A DNA stretch of 64,000 nucleotides from Erysipelotrichaceae bacterium (GTDB lineage Bacteria > Bacillota_I > Bacilli_A > Erysipelotrichales > Erysipelotrichaceae): contig JAFQZR010000005.1 of assembly GCA_017405785.1 (NCBI GenBank), forward strand, positions 1-64,000, given 5' to 3'. Shown piece by piece: positions 19,245-27,523 of this stretch. Each line of letters opens with the position of its first letter. Within the stretch, counting starts at the first letter, position 1. The position numbers and the translations under genes are program-made. The notes below the pieces were generated by a model that was given only the letters and a program-made list of their open reading frames with translations, was not told the DNA's origin and did no database searches.

Positions 19245-20753
19245 ATGAGTAATACACAGGTAAAAGAAGTAACAGTTTACCGCAACGGAGGGTTCGTCAA
19301 GAGAAGAGGAACCGTAGAGCTTAAGAAAGGAAAACAGACCATAACGATTGAAGATCTGCCGTCAACACTGGACAGATCAACTGTCAGACTGGCTTTATCA
19401 GCCGGAGTTACCGGTAATAATATCCAGGTCCTCGTTCTGAACAACGAGCAGAAGAACGAAAGGACCGCAGAAATCAGAAATAAGATCTCCAGAGTCGAAA
19501 ACATGCTGAAGGTCAGACAGAATCAGATCGAACTGCTGAACCGGAACGCTGATTTCACCGGTAAGGAAAACATCAATGTCAAGGAAGTTGTCAGCTACAT
19601 CAGCATTCTGCCTCAGTATCTGGAGAAGGTTTATGATGAAATAGACAGCTTAAATGAAGAGAAGAAAGGTCTTAATAAGGAACTGACCGAACTGAACAAG
19701 AAGAATAACTGCTTCTTACTGACGGCTGACTGCGATGCCGTGGAAGACGGAACATATGTCGTTGAGGTGCGTTACTATGATCACAGTGTCTGGTGGAATC
19801 CTGTATATGAGATCTATACATCAGATGATGATGAAAGCATGAACGTCAAGCTGAAAGCCGAAATCGGACAGAATACCATTGAGAACTGGGAACAGGTAAA
19901 GGTAACTCTGGTTACCGGCAATCCGCAGGTTTCCGGTGATATTCCTGTTCTGTATCCGCAGTATCTGAACTTCTATCAGAAGACATATGCCGCAAGAAAA
20001 GCGATGATGGGTGGTATGAAGGCAAGCGCCAACATGGCTTATGATGAAGAGGTGTTGGAGGAAACAGGTGCTGTTGAAATGGAAGCTCCGATGATGATGG
20101 CTGCTCAGATGTATGACACGGATAACGGAAGTGCCAATGTAGTCCAGAATGACACCATGATGGAATACGTACTGGAAGGTCTGTGGGATGTAACCAACGA
20201 CAACAAGACCAATGCCGACCTGTCTAACAAGACCGTGGCATGCCGTTATCATACCGTCGCCGTTCCTAAGCAGGATGATGTCGGTTATCTGGCCGGTGAA
20301 GTAAAGACTGCAGACATTGAAGAACTGCTGCAGAGCCAGGCTGCCATCTATCACAAGGGGACCTACATGGGCAATATCTATCTCAACGCTGATCTCAGTA
20401 AGGAAACCTATGATATTTCCTTAGGCAGAGATGAAAGTGTCAGATTAAAGAGAGAACAGAAGAAGAGATATACTTCCAATGTGCTGCTCAAAAACCGGAA
20501 GAAGACGGAATTCGGTTATGAAATTAAGGTAACTTCTTCCAAGAACAAGCCTTGCCAGATCACTCTGATCGACCAGATCCCGGTATCTCAGGATAAGACG
20601 ATCACTGTTGACAGGGAAAATGTCAGCGGTGGTACCGTAAATGAGAATACCGGTGAGGTCAAGTGGGAATTCGAATTACAGCCAACCGAAACCAAGCAGC
20701 TGGATCTGTATTATTCCGTAACCTGGCCGAAAGACAAGACCGTAAACATGTAA
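19245..20753 (+). CDS. DUF4139/DUF4140 domain protein (MuiA-like family)
   Basis: A 502-residue protein without a signal peptide or membrane helix. It starts with the DUF4140-like VKEVTVYRNGGFVKRRGTVE segment, continues through a coiled coil (about residues 75-150), then the DUF4139 beta-rich part with VVEVRYYDHSVWWNPVYEIY and a C-terminal KRYTSNVLLKNRKKTEFGYEIKV. The family is widespread but of unknown function; one member is annotated as a mucoidy inhibitor. A Met-rich low-complexity patch (around 245-290) interrupts the domain. ATG at 19245 has AAAGGTGATA upstream. It diverges from the MarR gene and ends at a terminator. Confidence 0.85.
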   Translation: MSNTQVKEVTVYRNGGFVKRRGTVELKKGKQTITIEDLPSTLDRSTVRLALSAGVTGNNIQVLVLNNEQKNERTAEIRNKISRVENMLKVRQNQIELLNRNADFTGKENINVKEVVSYISILPQYLEKVYDEIDSLNEEKKGLNKELTELNKKNNCFLLTADCDAVEDGTYVVEVRYYDHSVWWNPVYEIYTSDDDESMNVKLKAEIGQNTIENWEQVKVTLVTGNPQVSGDIPVLYPQYLNFYQKTYAARKAMMGGMKASANMAYDEEVLEETGAVEMEAPMMMAAQMYDTDNGSANVVQNDTMMEYVLEGLWDVTNDNKTNADLSNKTVACRYHTVAVPKQDDVGYLAGEVKTADIEELLQSQAAIYHKGTYMGNIYLNADLSKETYDISLGRDESVRLKREQKKRYTSNVLLKNRKKTEFGYEIKVTSSKNKPCQITLIDQIPVSQDKTITVDRENVSGGTVNENTGEVKWEFELQPTETKQLDLYYSVTWPKDKTVNM

Positions 20754-20767
20754 TTGAATGACAACAG

Positions 20768-20797
20768 AAAGCAGAAATACTCTGCTTTTTGTCTTTT
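20768..20797 (+). terminator. Terminator after the DUF4139 gene
   Basis: AAAGCAGA AATAC TCTGCTTT, then TTGTCTTTTT: an 8-bp stem with a T-rich tail. Confidence 0.75.
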
Positions 20798-20802
20798 TAG
20801 GG

Positions 20803-20808
20803 TACAAT
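20803..20808 (+). promoter_or_regulatory. -10 element giving a probably leaderless glycosylase message
   Basis: TACAAT ends seven bases before the ATG at 20816, so transcription would start at or beside the start codon. No Shine-Dalgarno sequence exists between them. Confidence 0.45.
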
Positions 20809-20815
20809 ATCAGTA

Positions 20816-21307
20816 ATGGAAAAGAAAACGACTTTACATCCGATACCGCCTGTCTTTGACGAAAACTCCAGAATACTGATCCTGGGCAGTTTTCCTTCGG
20901 TCAAGTCAAGAGAAACAGGTTTCTTCTACGGCCATCCTCAGAACAGATTCTGGAAAGTGCTGGCCAGGGTATTTGATGATAATGTACCTGAAGATATACC
21001 TGAAAAGAGGGATTTTCTGTTAAGGCATCAGGTTGCGGTATGGGATGTAATAGCTTCCTGTGACATCCGGGGTTCTTCCGATGCATCAATTACCAATGTC
21101 GTAGTCAATGATCTTTCAGTAATACTGAATAAAGCTGATATTAAGGCCATATACGTCAACGGAACCAAGGCATATAAGCTTTATATGAGATATATGGCCA
21201 GGCAGACTGATGTCAGCTGCACAAAACTGCCTTCCACCAGTCCGGCCAATGCAGCGTGGGGACTTGAACGTCTTTATGACAGCTGGAAAGTCATTAGGGA
21301 AAAATAA
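20816..21307 (+). CDS. Hypoxanthine (deoxyinosine)-DNA glycosylase, UDG superfamily family 6
   Basis: A 163-residue base-excision repair enzyme that removes hypoxanthine arising from adenine deamination. Diagnostic blocks are ILGSFPSVKSRETGFFYGHPQNRFW (near residues 22-45) and the C-terminal LPSTSPANAAW; the latter replaces the HPSPLS motif of classical UDG. Length matches the family (about 160-170). No ribosome binding site precedes ATG, and the terminator of the previous gene and a -10 box lie directly upstream, so it appears to be a leaderless single gene. The acyl-CoA synthetase gene follows behind its own promoter. Confidence 0.88.
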   Translation: MEKKTTLHPIPPVFDENSRILILGSFPSVKSRETGFFYGHPQNRFWKVLARVFDDNVPEDIPEKRDFLLRHQVAVWDVIASCDIRGSSDASITNVVVNDLSVILNKADIKAIYVNGTKAYKLYMRYMARQTDVSCTKLPSTSPANAAWGLERLYDSWKVIREK

Positions 21308-21314
21308 AGTGTGA

Positions 21315-21323
21315 TGTTATAAT
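21315..21323 (+). promoter_or_regulatory. Extended -10 promoter for the acyl-CoA synthetase operon
   Basis: TGTTATAAT, 29 bases before the ATG at 21353, just after the glycosylase stop. Confidence 0.5.
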
Positions 21324-21352
21324 TAATTTGTTTTTAGTAGGAAGTGTATTGT

Positions 21353-23023
21353 ATGGAAATGAAACAGCATCTGGAATACCCGGATCTTACCATGTATCAG
21401 ATGGTTGAAAGGGCAGCTAAGCGCTATCCTGATGAACCGGCTTATGAACTGTATGGCAGAAAGACCAGCTACAGTCAGTTTGTTGAAAGGATTGAAAAGG
21501 CGGCCAGGGCTTTTATAGCCGTTGGCATCAACAGGGATGACAGAGTAACCATCTGCATGCCTAATGTGCCTCAGGCACTGGACTGCTTCTACGGACTGAA
21601 CCGTATCGGAGCAGTAGCCAACATGATCCATCCGCAGTCTGCCCAGAATGAGGTAACATTCTATCTGAACATCTCCCAGAGCAAGGTCATTCTGACGCTT
21701 GACATGTTCTATGAAAAGGTCATGGCTGCCTTGGAAAATGTTGACCATGAGGTCACGGTCCTGGTTGCCAGGATCCAGGATGAACTGCCTGTGCATCTGG
21801 CAGCGGCCTATGTTATAAAAGCCGGTAAAGGCTATCTGAGGTTTCCTTTAAAAGGCAAGGGTATTCTGTGGAAGAACTTCCTGAAAAAGGGAGAAGGTAT
21901 TGCCCTGGAAGAAAGCATCTTTGACAGGGACCATACAGCGGTCATTCTCTACAGCGGCGGTACCAGCGGTACACCTAAGGGAATCTGTCTGACCGATCTC
22001 AACTTCAATGCCTGCGGTTTACAGGCCATGGAAGCTATGGGCTTTGAGTTCCGCAAGGGGCTGAAAATGCTTTCATGCATGCCGTTATTCCATGGGTTTG
22101 GCTTAGGCATCAACCTGCATACGGTACTGATACAGGGAGCCTGCTGTGTTTTAATGCCTACCTTCACTCCGAAAACTTATGCAGAGATGATCAATAAGAA
22201 ACAGCCTAACTTTATTGCAGGAGTACCGACCATCTTTGATGCCTTATTACATATTCCGCAGCTGGAAAAGGCTGATCTGAGTTTCCTGATGGGTATGTTC
22301 TGCGGCGGAGACTCATTAAGTGTTGAACTGAAAAAGAAGATAGATGCTTTCCTGAAGGAGCATGGAGCTACCATCCAGGTCAGAGAAGGATACGGTTTGA
22401 CAGAATGTGTTACTGCCAGCTGTCTTACTCCTAAGGACAGCTACAGGGAAGGCAGCATAGGCCAGCCATTCCCGGATACGGTTTATGCAATAGTGGAACC
22501 TGATACCGACGATATCCTGCCTTATGGCGAAGAGGGAGAAATAATCTTAAGAGGGCCTTCAGTCATGAAAGGCTATCTCAATAACGAAGAAGAAACAGCC
22601 AGAACCTTAAGAAAACTGGCTGACGGCAATATCTGGCTTTATACCGGAGACTTGGGTAAGATGGACGAAGACGGTTATGTCTATTTCCGTCAGAGGATCA
22701 AACGCATGATCATCACCAACGGCTACAATGTCTATCCGGGACAGCTGGAAAACATCATTGACGGGCTGCAGGAAGTTGCTTACAGCTGTGTCATCGGTGT
22801 AAAGGATCCAAAGAGGATGCAGAGAGTCAGAGCATATGTAGTTCTCAACGAAGGATACAAGGCTGACAATAAGATGAAGGAAACGATCATGCAGGCATTA
22901 AGACTGCAGATTGCCCAGTATGCACTGCCTAAGGAGATCATATTCAGAGATGAACTGCCTAAGACTCTGGTAGGAAAGGTTCATTACCGCCTGCTGGAGG
23001 AAGAGGCCAACAGAGAAGGCTAG
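21353..23023 (+). CDS. AMP-dependent acyl-CoA synthetase/ligase (ANL superfamily)
   Basis: A 556-residue adenylate-forming enzyme that activates a carboxylate as acyl-AMP and passes it to CoA or another thiol. YSGGTSGTPKG (around 200) is the P-loop, EGYGLTE (around 345) the A5 motif, YTGDLGKMDEDGYVYF and RMIITNGYNVYP the A7/A8 hinge, and LPKTLVGKVHYR the A10 lysine region. It has no membrane helix. ATG at 21353 has AGGAAG eight bases upstream; a GTG at 21344 is less likely. It is co-transcribed with an E2-like acyltransferase 15 bases downstream, suggesting that the acyl group made here is handed to that protein. Confidence 0.9.
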   Translation: MEMKQHLEYPDLTMYQMVERAAKRYPDEPAYELYGRKTSYSQFVERIEKAARAFIAVGINRDDRVTICMPNVPQALDCFYGLNRIGAVANMIHPQSAQNEVTFYLNISQSKVILTLDMFYEKVMAALENVDHEVTVLVARIQDELPVHLAAAYVIKAGKGYLRFPLKGKGILWKNFLKKGEGIALEESIFDRDHTAVILYSGGTSGTPKGICLTDLNFNACGLQAMEAMGFEFRKGLKMLSCMPLFHGFGLGINLHTVLIQGACCVLMPTFTPKTYAEMINKKQPNFIAGVPTIFDALLHIPQLEKADLSFLMGMFCGGDSLSVELKKKIDAFLKEHGATIQVREGYGLTECVTASCLTPKDSYREGSIGQPFPDTVYAIVEPDTDDILPYGEEGEIILRGPSVMKGYLNNEEETARTLRKLADGNIWLYTGDLGKMDEDGYVYFRQRIKRMIITNGYNVYPGQLENIIDGLQEVAYSCVIGVKDPKRMQRVRAYVVLNEGYKADNKMKETIMQALRLQIAQYALPKEIIFRDELPKTLVGKVHYRLLEEEANREG

Positions 23024-23037
23024 AAAGGAAACTTATC

Positions 23038-23922
23038 ATGGCAGAAAAGAAGAAAAGAAAATGGGGAGACCGCAGGGATGCACGATATGTCAAGGCACCT
23101 GGCTTACAGACTATCATGTGCTATCTGTGGCCTAAGAGAACGGACTGCGAAGTATATCTGAACGATACAATTGACGCAACTGAGCTGGTGAAATACCTGG
23201 AGAAGAAGAACGCTTCCCAGGATTACAGAACCACCATTTTCCACTGTGCTCTGATTGCGATGGCCAGAATGATAAAGGAAAGACCGATGATGAACCGCTT
23301 CATTCAGGGTTACAGAATGTATGAAAGAGATGAGATCACCTTAAGCTTCGTTGCCAAGAGAGTGTTTGCGGACGGAGCAGATGAATCACTGATGACCCTG
23401 ACAGCTCATGACGATGACAATATTGACACTTTCAGTAAGAAGATCGTCGGTGATATCACGGAGATGAGAAAGAGTGAGCATTCAACCGGAGGCATTGACG
23501 AGGTTCTCGACAAGTTTGCCGCTTTGCCGCGTATTGTTCTGATTATTGTGGTCAGGATCATCCGCTGGCTGGATTTCTGGGGACTTAACCTTGATGCCCT
23601 GACTGAAGGGGATCCTAACTATACCACCATCCTGGCCAGCAACCTGGGTTCCATAAAGTGTCCGGCAGTATACCATCACCTTAACAACTACGGTACTAAC
23701 AGTATTCTTATAACCATCGGTACCCTGCACAAGGAGGAAGTGCTGATGGAAGACGGACATAAGGAGATCAGAGATGTTGTCGATGTCGGAGCAACTCTTG
23801 ATGAAAGAATTGCGGACGGCTTCTATTTTGCCAGAAGCCTGAAGCTGATCAAGTATATATTTGCTCATCCGGAAATGCTTGATCAGCCGTTAAGTGAACC
23901 AAGCGGCTTTGACTATAAGTAG
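23038..23922 (+). CDS. 2-oxoacid dehydrogenase E2/CAT-like acyltransferase with altered active site
   Basis: A 294-residue protein resembling only the catalytic domain of E2 acyltransferases and chloramphenicol acetyltransferase; it has no lipoyl or peripheral-binding domain. SNLGSIKCPAVYHH and ITIGTLHKEEV match the core strands. At the place of the catalytic H-R-x-x-D-G motif it reads DERIADG (255-261), so the general-base histidine is replaced by Glu256. The neighbouring acyl-CoA synthetase suggests an acyl-CoA donor. It could be an acyltransferase with different chemistry or an acyl-binding protein. AAAGG precedes ATG at normal distance. Confidence 0.78.
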   Translation: MAEKKKRKWGDRRDARYVKAPGLQTIMCYLWPKRTDCEVYLNDTIDATELVKYLEKKNASQDYRTTIFHCALIAMARMIKERPMMNRFIQGYRMYERDEITLSFVAKRVFADGADESLMTLTAHDDDNIDTFSKKIVGDITEMRKSEHSTGGIDEVLDKFAALPRIVLIIVVRIIRWLDFWGLNLDALTEGDPNYTTILASNLGSIKCPAVYHHLNNYGTNSILITIGTLHKEEVLMEDGHKEIRDVVDVGATLDERIADGFYFARSLKLIKYIFAHPEMLDQPLSEPSGFDYK

Positions 23923-23935
23923 AAAGAGGTAAACC

Positions 23936-24106
23936 ATGAGATTCAATCCACCGACAAAATCAACCTGGGGTATCAGTGCACTGCTGATACGGGCAGGCAT
24001 AGTATGCAGAATCATCACCATTCCTGTTCTGAGTGACTTCAGCTTCCTGATGGTAACAGCAGGAGGAGTTCTGATGTTACTGGGCACAATGTTCAGCAAG
24101 CTTTAG
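23936..24106 (+). CDS. Small 56-residue membrane protein
   Basis: A short frame with GAAAGAGGTAAACC immediately before ATG, 13 bases after the acyltransferase gene, so it is very probably translated as the third member of that operon. It begins MRFNPPTKSTWG and then has two hydrophobic stretches (about residues 13-34 and 37-54) with few charges, fitting a two-helix hairpin or an inner-membrane microprotein. I recognise no family. It could anchor or regulate the acyltransferase at the membrane; that is inference from position only. Confidence 0.65.
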   Translation: MRFNPPTKSTWGISALLIRAGIVCRIITIPVLSDFSFLMVTAGGVLMLLGTMFSKL

Positions 24107-24200
24107 GCAATAATCTTCATTTTCTAAAGAAAATAAGACTAATTTGAAATACAAACCCGCCTGTTAATCGGTACAATAGTATTGATGGGTGGGTTTTTCT

Positions 24201-25364
24201 ATGAGCAATAAAGAAGAGAGAATATTTACGCTTCCGTTCTGCATGATACTGATCATGAGTGTCATCAGCGGTTCCGCATCCTACATGGTCAATCCGGTAT
24301 TGCCTGATTTTCTGGTGTCACGCGGAGCACCGTTAGAGATAACCGGTATCATTTCATCTCTCATGAGTCTGGTAGCTCTGTTTGGCAGACCGTTTGCCGG
24401 TGCTGCCAGTGACCGCTTCAATAAGAAGATCCTCATGGTCATTTCCTATGTCCTGTCCATCGGCTGTTTATATCTGTATTCCATATCCAATACCGTTCCG
24501 ATGATCATCTTTGTCAGAATACTTCACGGCATTGCGTTCAGTCTGTCAGGTACGGTATCCATGGCCTTCGGTGCGGATTTTCTACCTTTAAGCCGTTTAG
24601 GTGAGGGCATGAGCTATATAGGAATCGGTACAGTTGTGTCTACCATGATCGGACCGCAGTTAGGTGACTTTGTCGGAAACCGTTTCGGCATTGAACAGAT
24701 CTTCATCTGGGCCGGTGTTCTGAATCTGATCTGTGCAGTAGGCACTTATCTGATACCTTATCATCCAACTAACCTGGGCGGAAAGGAAAAGTTCAAGTTC
24801 AGATTTGCGGATTTCTTCGCCGTGGAATTACTGATTTACGTTTTCCTTATCGGCATGTTGTCAGTGGGCAACGGCATCCTGCTGTATTATCTGAAGGACT
24901 ACGGTGCCAGCCGCAACATTGCGAATATCTCCCTGTACTATACAGTAAGTTCCATAACAACCATTCTGACCAAACCGTTCACCGGCAGATGGCTTGATAA
25001 GAAAGGCATTGCCTATACTCTCTATCCGGCCTTTGTCATTTCGGCCGTCTTTGCGGTTTGTTTTGCCCAGGCTCAGGCCTTACCGCTGGTGCTGTTTGCG
25101 GCCGTACTTAAAGCCATCGGTCAGGGCAGCGGCTCTTCAGCCATCCAGGCTGAAACTGTCAGGGAACTTGGTCTGAAAAGAAGCGGTGTTGCCTCCAGTA
25201 CCTGTTATATCGGCATGGACTTAGGTAATGTCTTAGGTCCTGCAATCGGTGCCTTTGTCATTTCTGATGCAGGATACGGTCCGTTATTCAACATATATGC
25301 AGTACTGCTGCTGTTATGCATTCCAATCTACTGGCTATACAGCAGAAGGACAAAGAAAGCCTGA
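24201..25364 (+). CDS. MFS transporter, paralogue of the gene at 60.6 kb
   Basis: A 387-residue major facilitator with twelve predicted helices. NPVLPDFLVSRGAPLEITGIISSL near the start, GRPFAGAASDRFNKK (motif A region) and KAIGQGSGSSAIQAE late in the protein are repeated almost unchanged in the MFS protein at 60565, showing common descent. The family is typical of drug or metabolite exporters, but the substrate is unknown. ATG at 24201 gives MSNKEER; a GTG at 24189 is also in frame, and the ribosome binding site is poor for both. A TACAAT box lies at 24172-24177. It ends at a strong terminator. Confidence 0.87.
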   Translation: MSNKEERIFTLPFCMILIMSVISGSASYMVNPVLPDFLVSRGAPLEITGIISSLMSLVALFGRPFAGAASDRFNKKILMVISYVLSIGCLYLYSISNTVPMIIFVRILHGIAFSLSGTVSMAFGADFLPLSRLGEGMSYIGIGTVVSTMIGPQLGDFVGNRFGIEQIFIWAGVLNLICAVGTYLIPYHPTNLGGKEKFKFRFADFFAVELLIYVFLIGMLSVGNGILLYYLKDYGASRNIANISLYYTVSSITTILTKPFTGRWLDKKGIAYTLYPAFVISAVFAVCFAQAQALPLVLFAAVLKAIGQGSGSSAIQAETVRELGLKRSGVASSTCYIGMDLGNVLGPAIGAFVISDAGYGPLFNIYAVLLLLCIPIYWLYSRRTKKA

Positions 25365-25370
25365 TATGAT

Positions 25371-25400
25371 AAGCTCTCCCGGTGTGTGGGAGAGCTTTTT
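25371..25400 (+). terminator. Strong terminator after the MFS gene
   Basis: AAGCTCTCCC, seven-base loop, GGGAGAGCTT, then TTTCTG: a perfect 10-bp stem. Confidence 0.85.
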
Positions 25401-25512
25401 CTGTTAAAAAGACAGGTGTGAGTTTATAATGGTTTTATAAAGCTGTTCAATAATAATGAAAACGACGGTATGTGAAAAGGGGTTCATGTACCGGGAAAGG
25501 AGATACTTTTTT

Positions 25513-27522
25513 ATGACATCACAGCGGAAGAAATCCCTGATACTGATGGTTATCAGCGTACTGATAGCCTTTTTCTGCATGTTCTCAGCCAATATCGTTC
25601 AGACTGACAGCGGCAACATAAAGATCACCACGGGAACCATACAGACAGACGTAGGAGACATAGCCTACAAACTGTATACTCCAAAGACGGCGACAGCTGA
25701 AAACAAGGCACCTGGTGTCCTGTTACTGCATGGTTACCAGAATGACCATGAAACAAATGCCGCCTATGCCATTGAACTGGCCAGAAGAGGCGTGGTTGTC
25801 CTGTCAATTGACGAATACGGTCACGGCAAGACTGAACCGGGCTTGCTGGAAAGAGGCTTTGTCAACCATAAGGTGAGTGTAAACTTCGGTGAGGAAAGCG
25901 AAGCAGACAAGACCTATAAGAAAATTGGCGGTACTAACCGTTATAAGATACTGATGAACTTCTCCAACCTGTCATTCTTCAAGGAGTACTATTCAAAGGA
26001 TGAAGACGGTAACTCCATCAAGAATTCAGCCGAAGGTGGAATTGAAGGATACAAGTGGTTAAGCGAACTGGAATATGTTGATCCGACCAGACTGGGTGTA
26101 TCGGGTCACTCCATGGGTACCTGGGCTTCCTGGTCAGTAACGGCAGCTTATTCCGGAGCCAGAAACTCTGCAGGTAAGGACATTTCGCCTAAGGCAACGG
26201 TATTACAGTGCGGCGAGCTGTTCCGTGACAGCGTTTATGATTCATCTGTCTATTTCAACAATGTCCTGTTATTACAGGCTAAGTATGATGAATTCTCATA
26301 TTTCCGTGACTATCAGCACACCGTATCTGACAAGCTGTTATCCACGGCTTTAAGAAAAGAATTCCTGGGCATAACTCAGGACGGAAAGTGGAATACCACC
26401 TACGGCAGTTTTGATAACGGCACAGCCAGAAGAATGGAACTGCTGTATACCAACCACAGACTTACAACTCATGATTCTCATGGCTTAAGAGTAGCCATTG
26501 AATGGTTTACTGAAGCCCTGGATATCAAGACCGACCTTGCCAGCAGTAATCTGACTGCCATGAATAAGGAATGGCTCAACCTGGCAGCACTGTTACTGAC
26601 AATAGTGGGAATGCTGGCGTTCATGTCTTTTCTGGTGGAAACCAGGGTATTCGCTTCCGTTGTTCAGGATAAGCCGGGAAAAGACGGAATTCTGAAAGGC
26701 AAGAAGTGGTTCAATAGCGCACTTATCTCCATCCTGGTAGGCGGCATCCTTTATCCGTTTGCCACTCAGCTAGGTCATGCTCTGGTACCTATTCCGGAGA
26801 ACATTTTCCGTATGACAGTCGGTGACGGCTTGATTACCTGGTACATGTTTGTCCTGTTGTTTACCCGGATTATCAACGGCATAATTGCCCTGAAGAACAA
26901 AAAGAAGACCACAGCTAAGAAGTCTCTGTTTGAAAGAGGCTGGTCAACACCGGAGCATGAAAACTCCATTGATGTACTGCACATTCTCAAGTCAGTTGTA
27001 CTGGTCATGGTAATGGCACTGTTTGTTTACTTCTTCGTGGCTTTATACAACCTGTTATTCAAGCTTGACCTGCGTATCATCTGGCCTATGTTATCAACAT
27101 TCAACATGATGCGTCTGGGACAGTTTGCTGCATACATCCTGTTCTTTGCGGCATATTTCCTGGTAGTTGAACAGAAAGCCCTGGTTACCTTAAGAACCAA
27201 GGCAACCTACCAGAAAGGTGCAGTTGGTTTCTTGAGAACCTGGCTGCGTACGGCCTTTGTCATGTGTGGCGGCATCATTCTGATTGTGCTGATCGAATAC
27301 ATCCCGTTCTTTGCGGGTGTCGGACCTGGTGCTGACCTGCTGTTTGGTTCAACCTTTGGCGGACCGTTTATGTCATTGATGATCCTGTTACTGCCACAGA
27401 TCATTGTCTACAGCGCCATCGGTTCATACATTTACCGCAAGACCGGTAACATCTATGTCAGTGCTCTGATGTGTGCTGTCCTGGCCTGCTGGATCGTAAC
27501 CGGAGGATCATCATTCATTTAA
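25513..27522 (+). CDS. Alpha/beta hydrolase fused to a polytopic membrane domain
   Basis: 669 residues. A signal-anchor helix (about 8-27) leads to an extracellular alpha/beta hydrolase domain (about 45-355) with HGYQND near 73, a GHSMG nucleophile elbow at 198-202 (Ser200) and a possible catalytic His in HDSHGLR. From about residue 365 to the end there are roughly eight to nine hydrophobic helices. Such hydrolase-membrane fusions are uncommon; the membrane part could be a channel or a dock for lipid or cell-wall substrates. ATG at 25513 has AAAGGAG ten bases upstream. A kinase-like gene follows after one base. Confidence 0.75.
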   Translation: MTSQRKKSLILMVISVLIAFFCMFSANIVQTDSGNIKITTGTIQTDVGDIAYKLYTPKTATAENKAPGVLLLHGYQNDHETNAAYAIELARRGVVVLSIDEYGHGKTEPGLLERGFVNHKVSVNFGEESEADKTYKKIGGTNRYKILMNFSNLSFFKEYYSKDEDGNSIKNSAEGGIEGYKWLSELEYVDPTRLGVSGHSMGTWASWSVTAAYSGARNSAGKDISPKATVLQCGELFRDSVYDSSVYFNNVLLLQAKYDEFSYFRDYQHTVSDKLLSTALRKEFLGITQDGKWNTTYGSFDNGTARRMELLYTNHRLTTHDSHGLRVAIEWFTEALDIKTDLASSNLTAMNKEWLNLAALLLTIVGMLAFMSFLVETRVFASVVQDKPGKDGILKGKKWFNSALISILVGGILYPFATQLGHALVPIPENIFRMTVGDGLITWYMFVLLFTRIINGIIALKNKKKTTAKKSLFERGWSTPEHENSIDVLHILKSVVLVMVMALFVYFFVALYNLLFKLDLRIIWPMLSTFNMMRLGQFAAYILFFAAYFLVVEQKALVTLRTKATYQKGAVGFLRTWLRTAFVMCGGIILIVLIEYIPFFAGVGPGADLLFGSTFGGPFMSLMILLLPQIIVYSAIGSYIYRKTGNIYVSALMCAVLACWIVTGGSSFI

Positions 27523-27523
27523 C

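Noticed and set aside
24152-24195. Hairpin AAACCCGCC / GGTGGGTTT before the MFS gene at 24.2 kb as a terminator
   Set aside because: The loop is over 20 bases, the stem has a mismatch, and a -10-like TACAAT lies inside it. It may be chance, so it is not listed as a feature.
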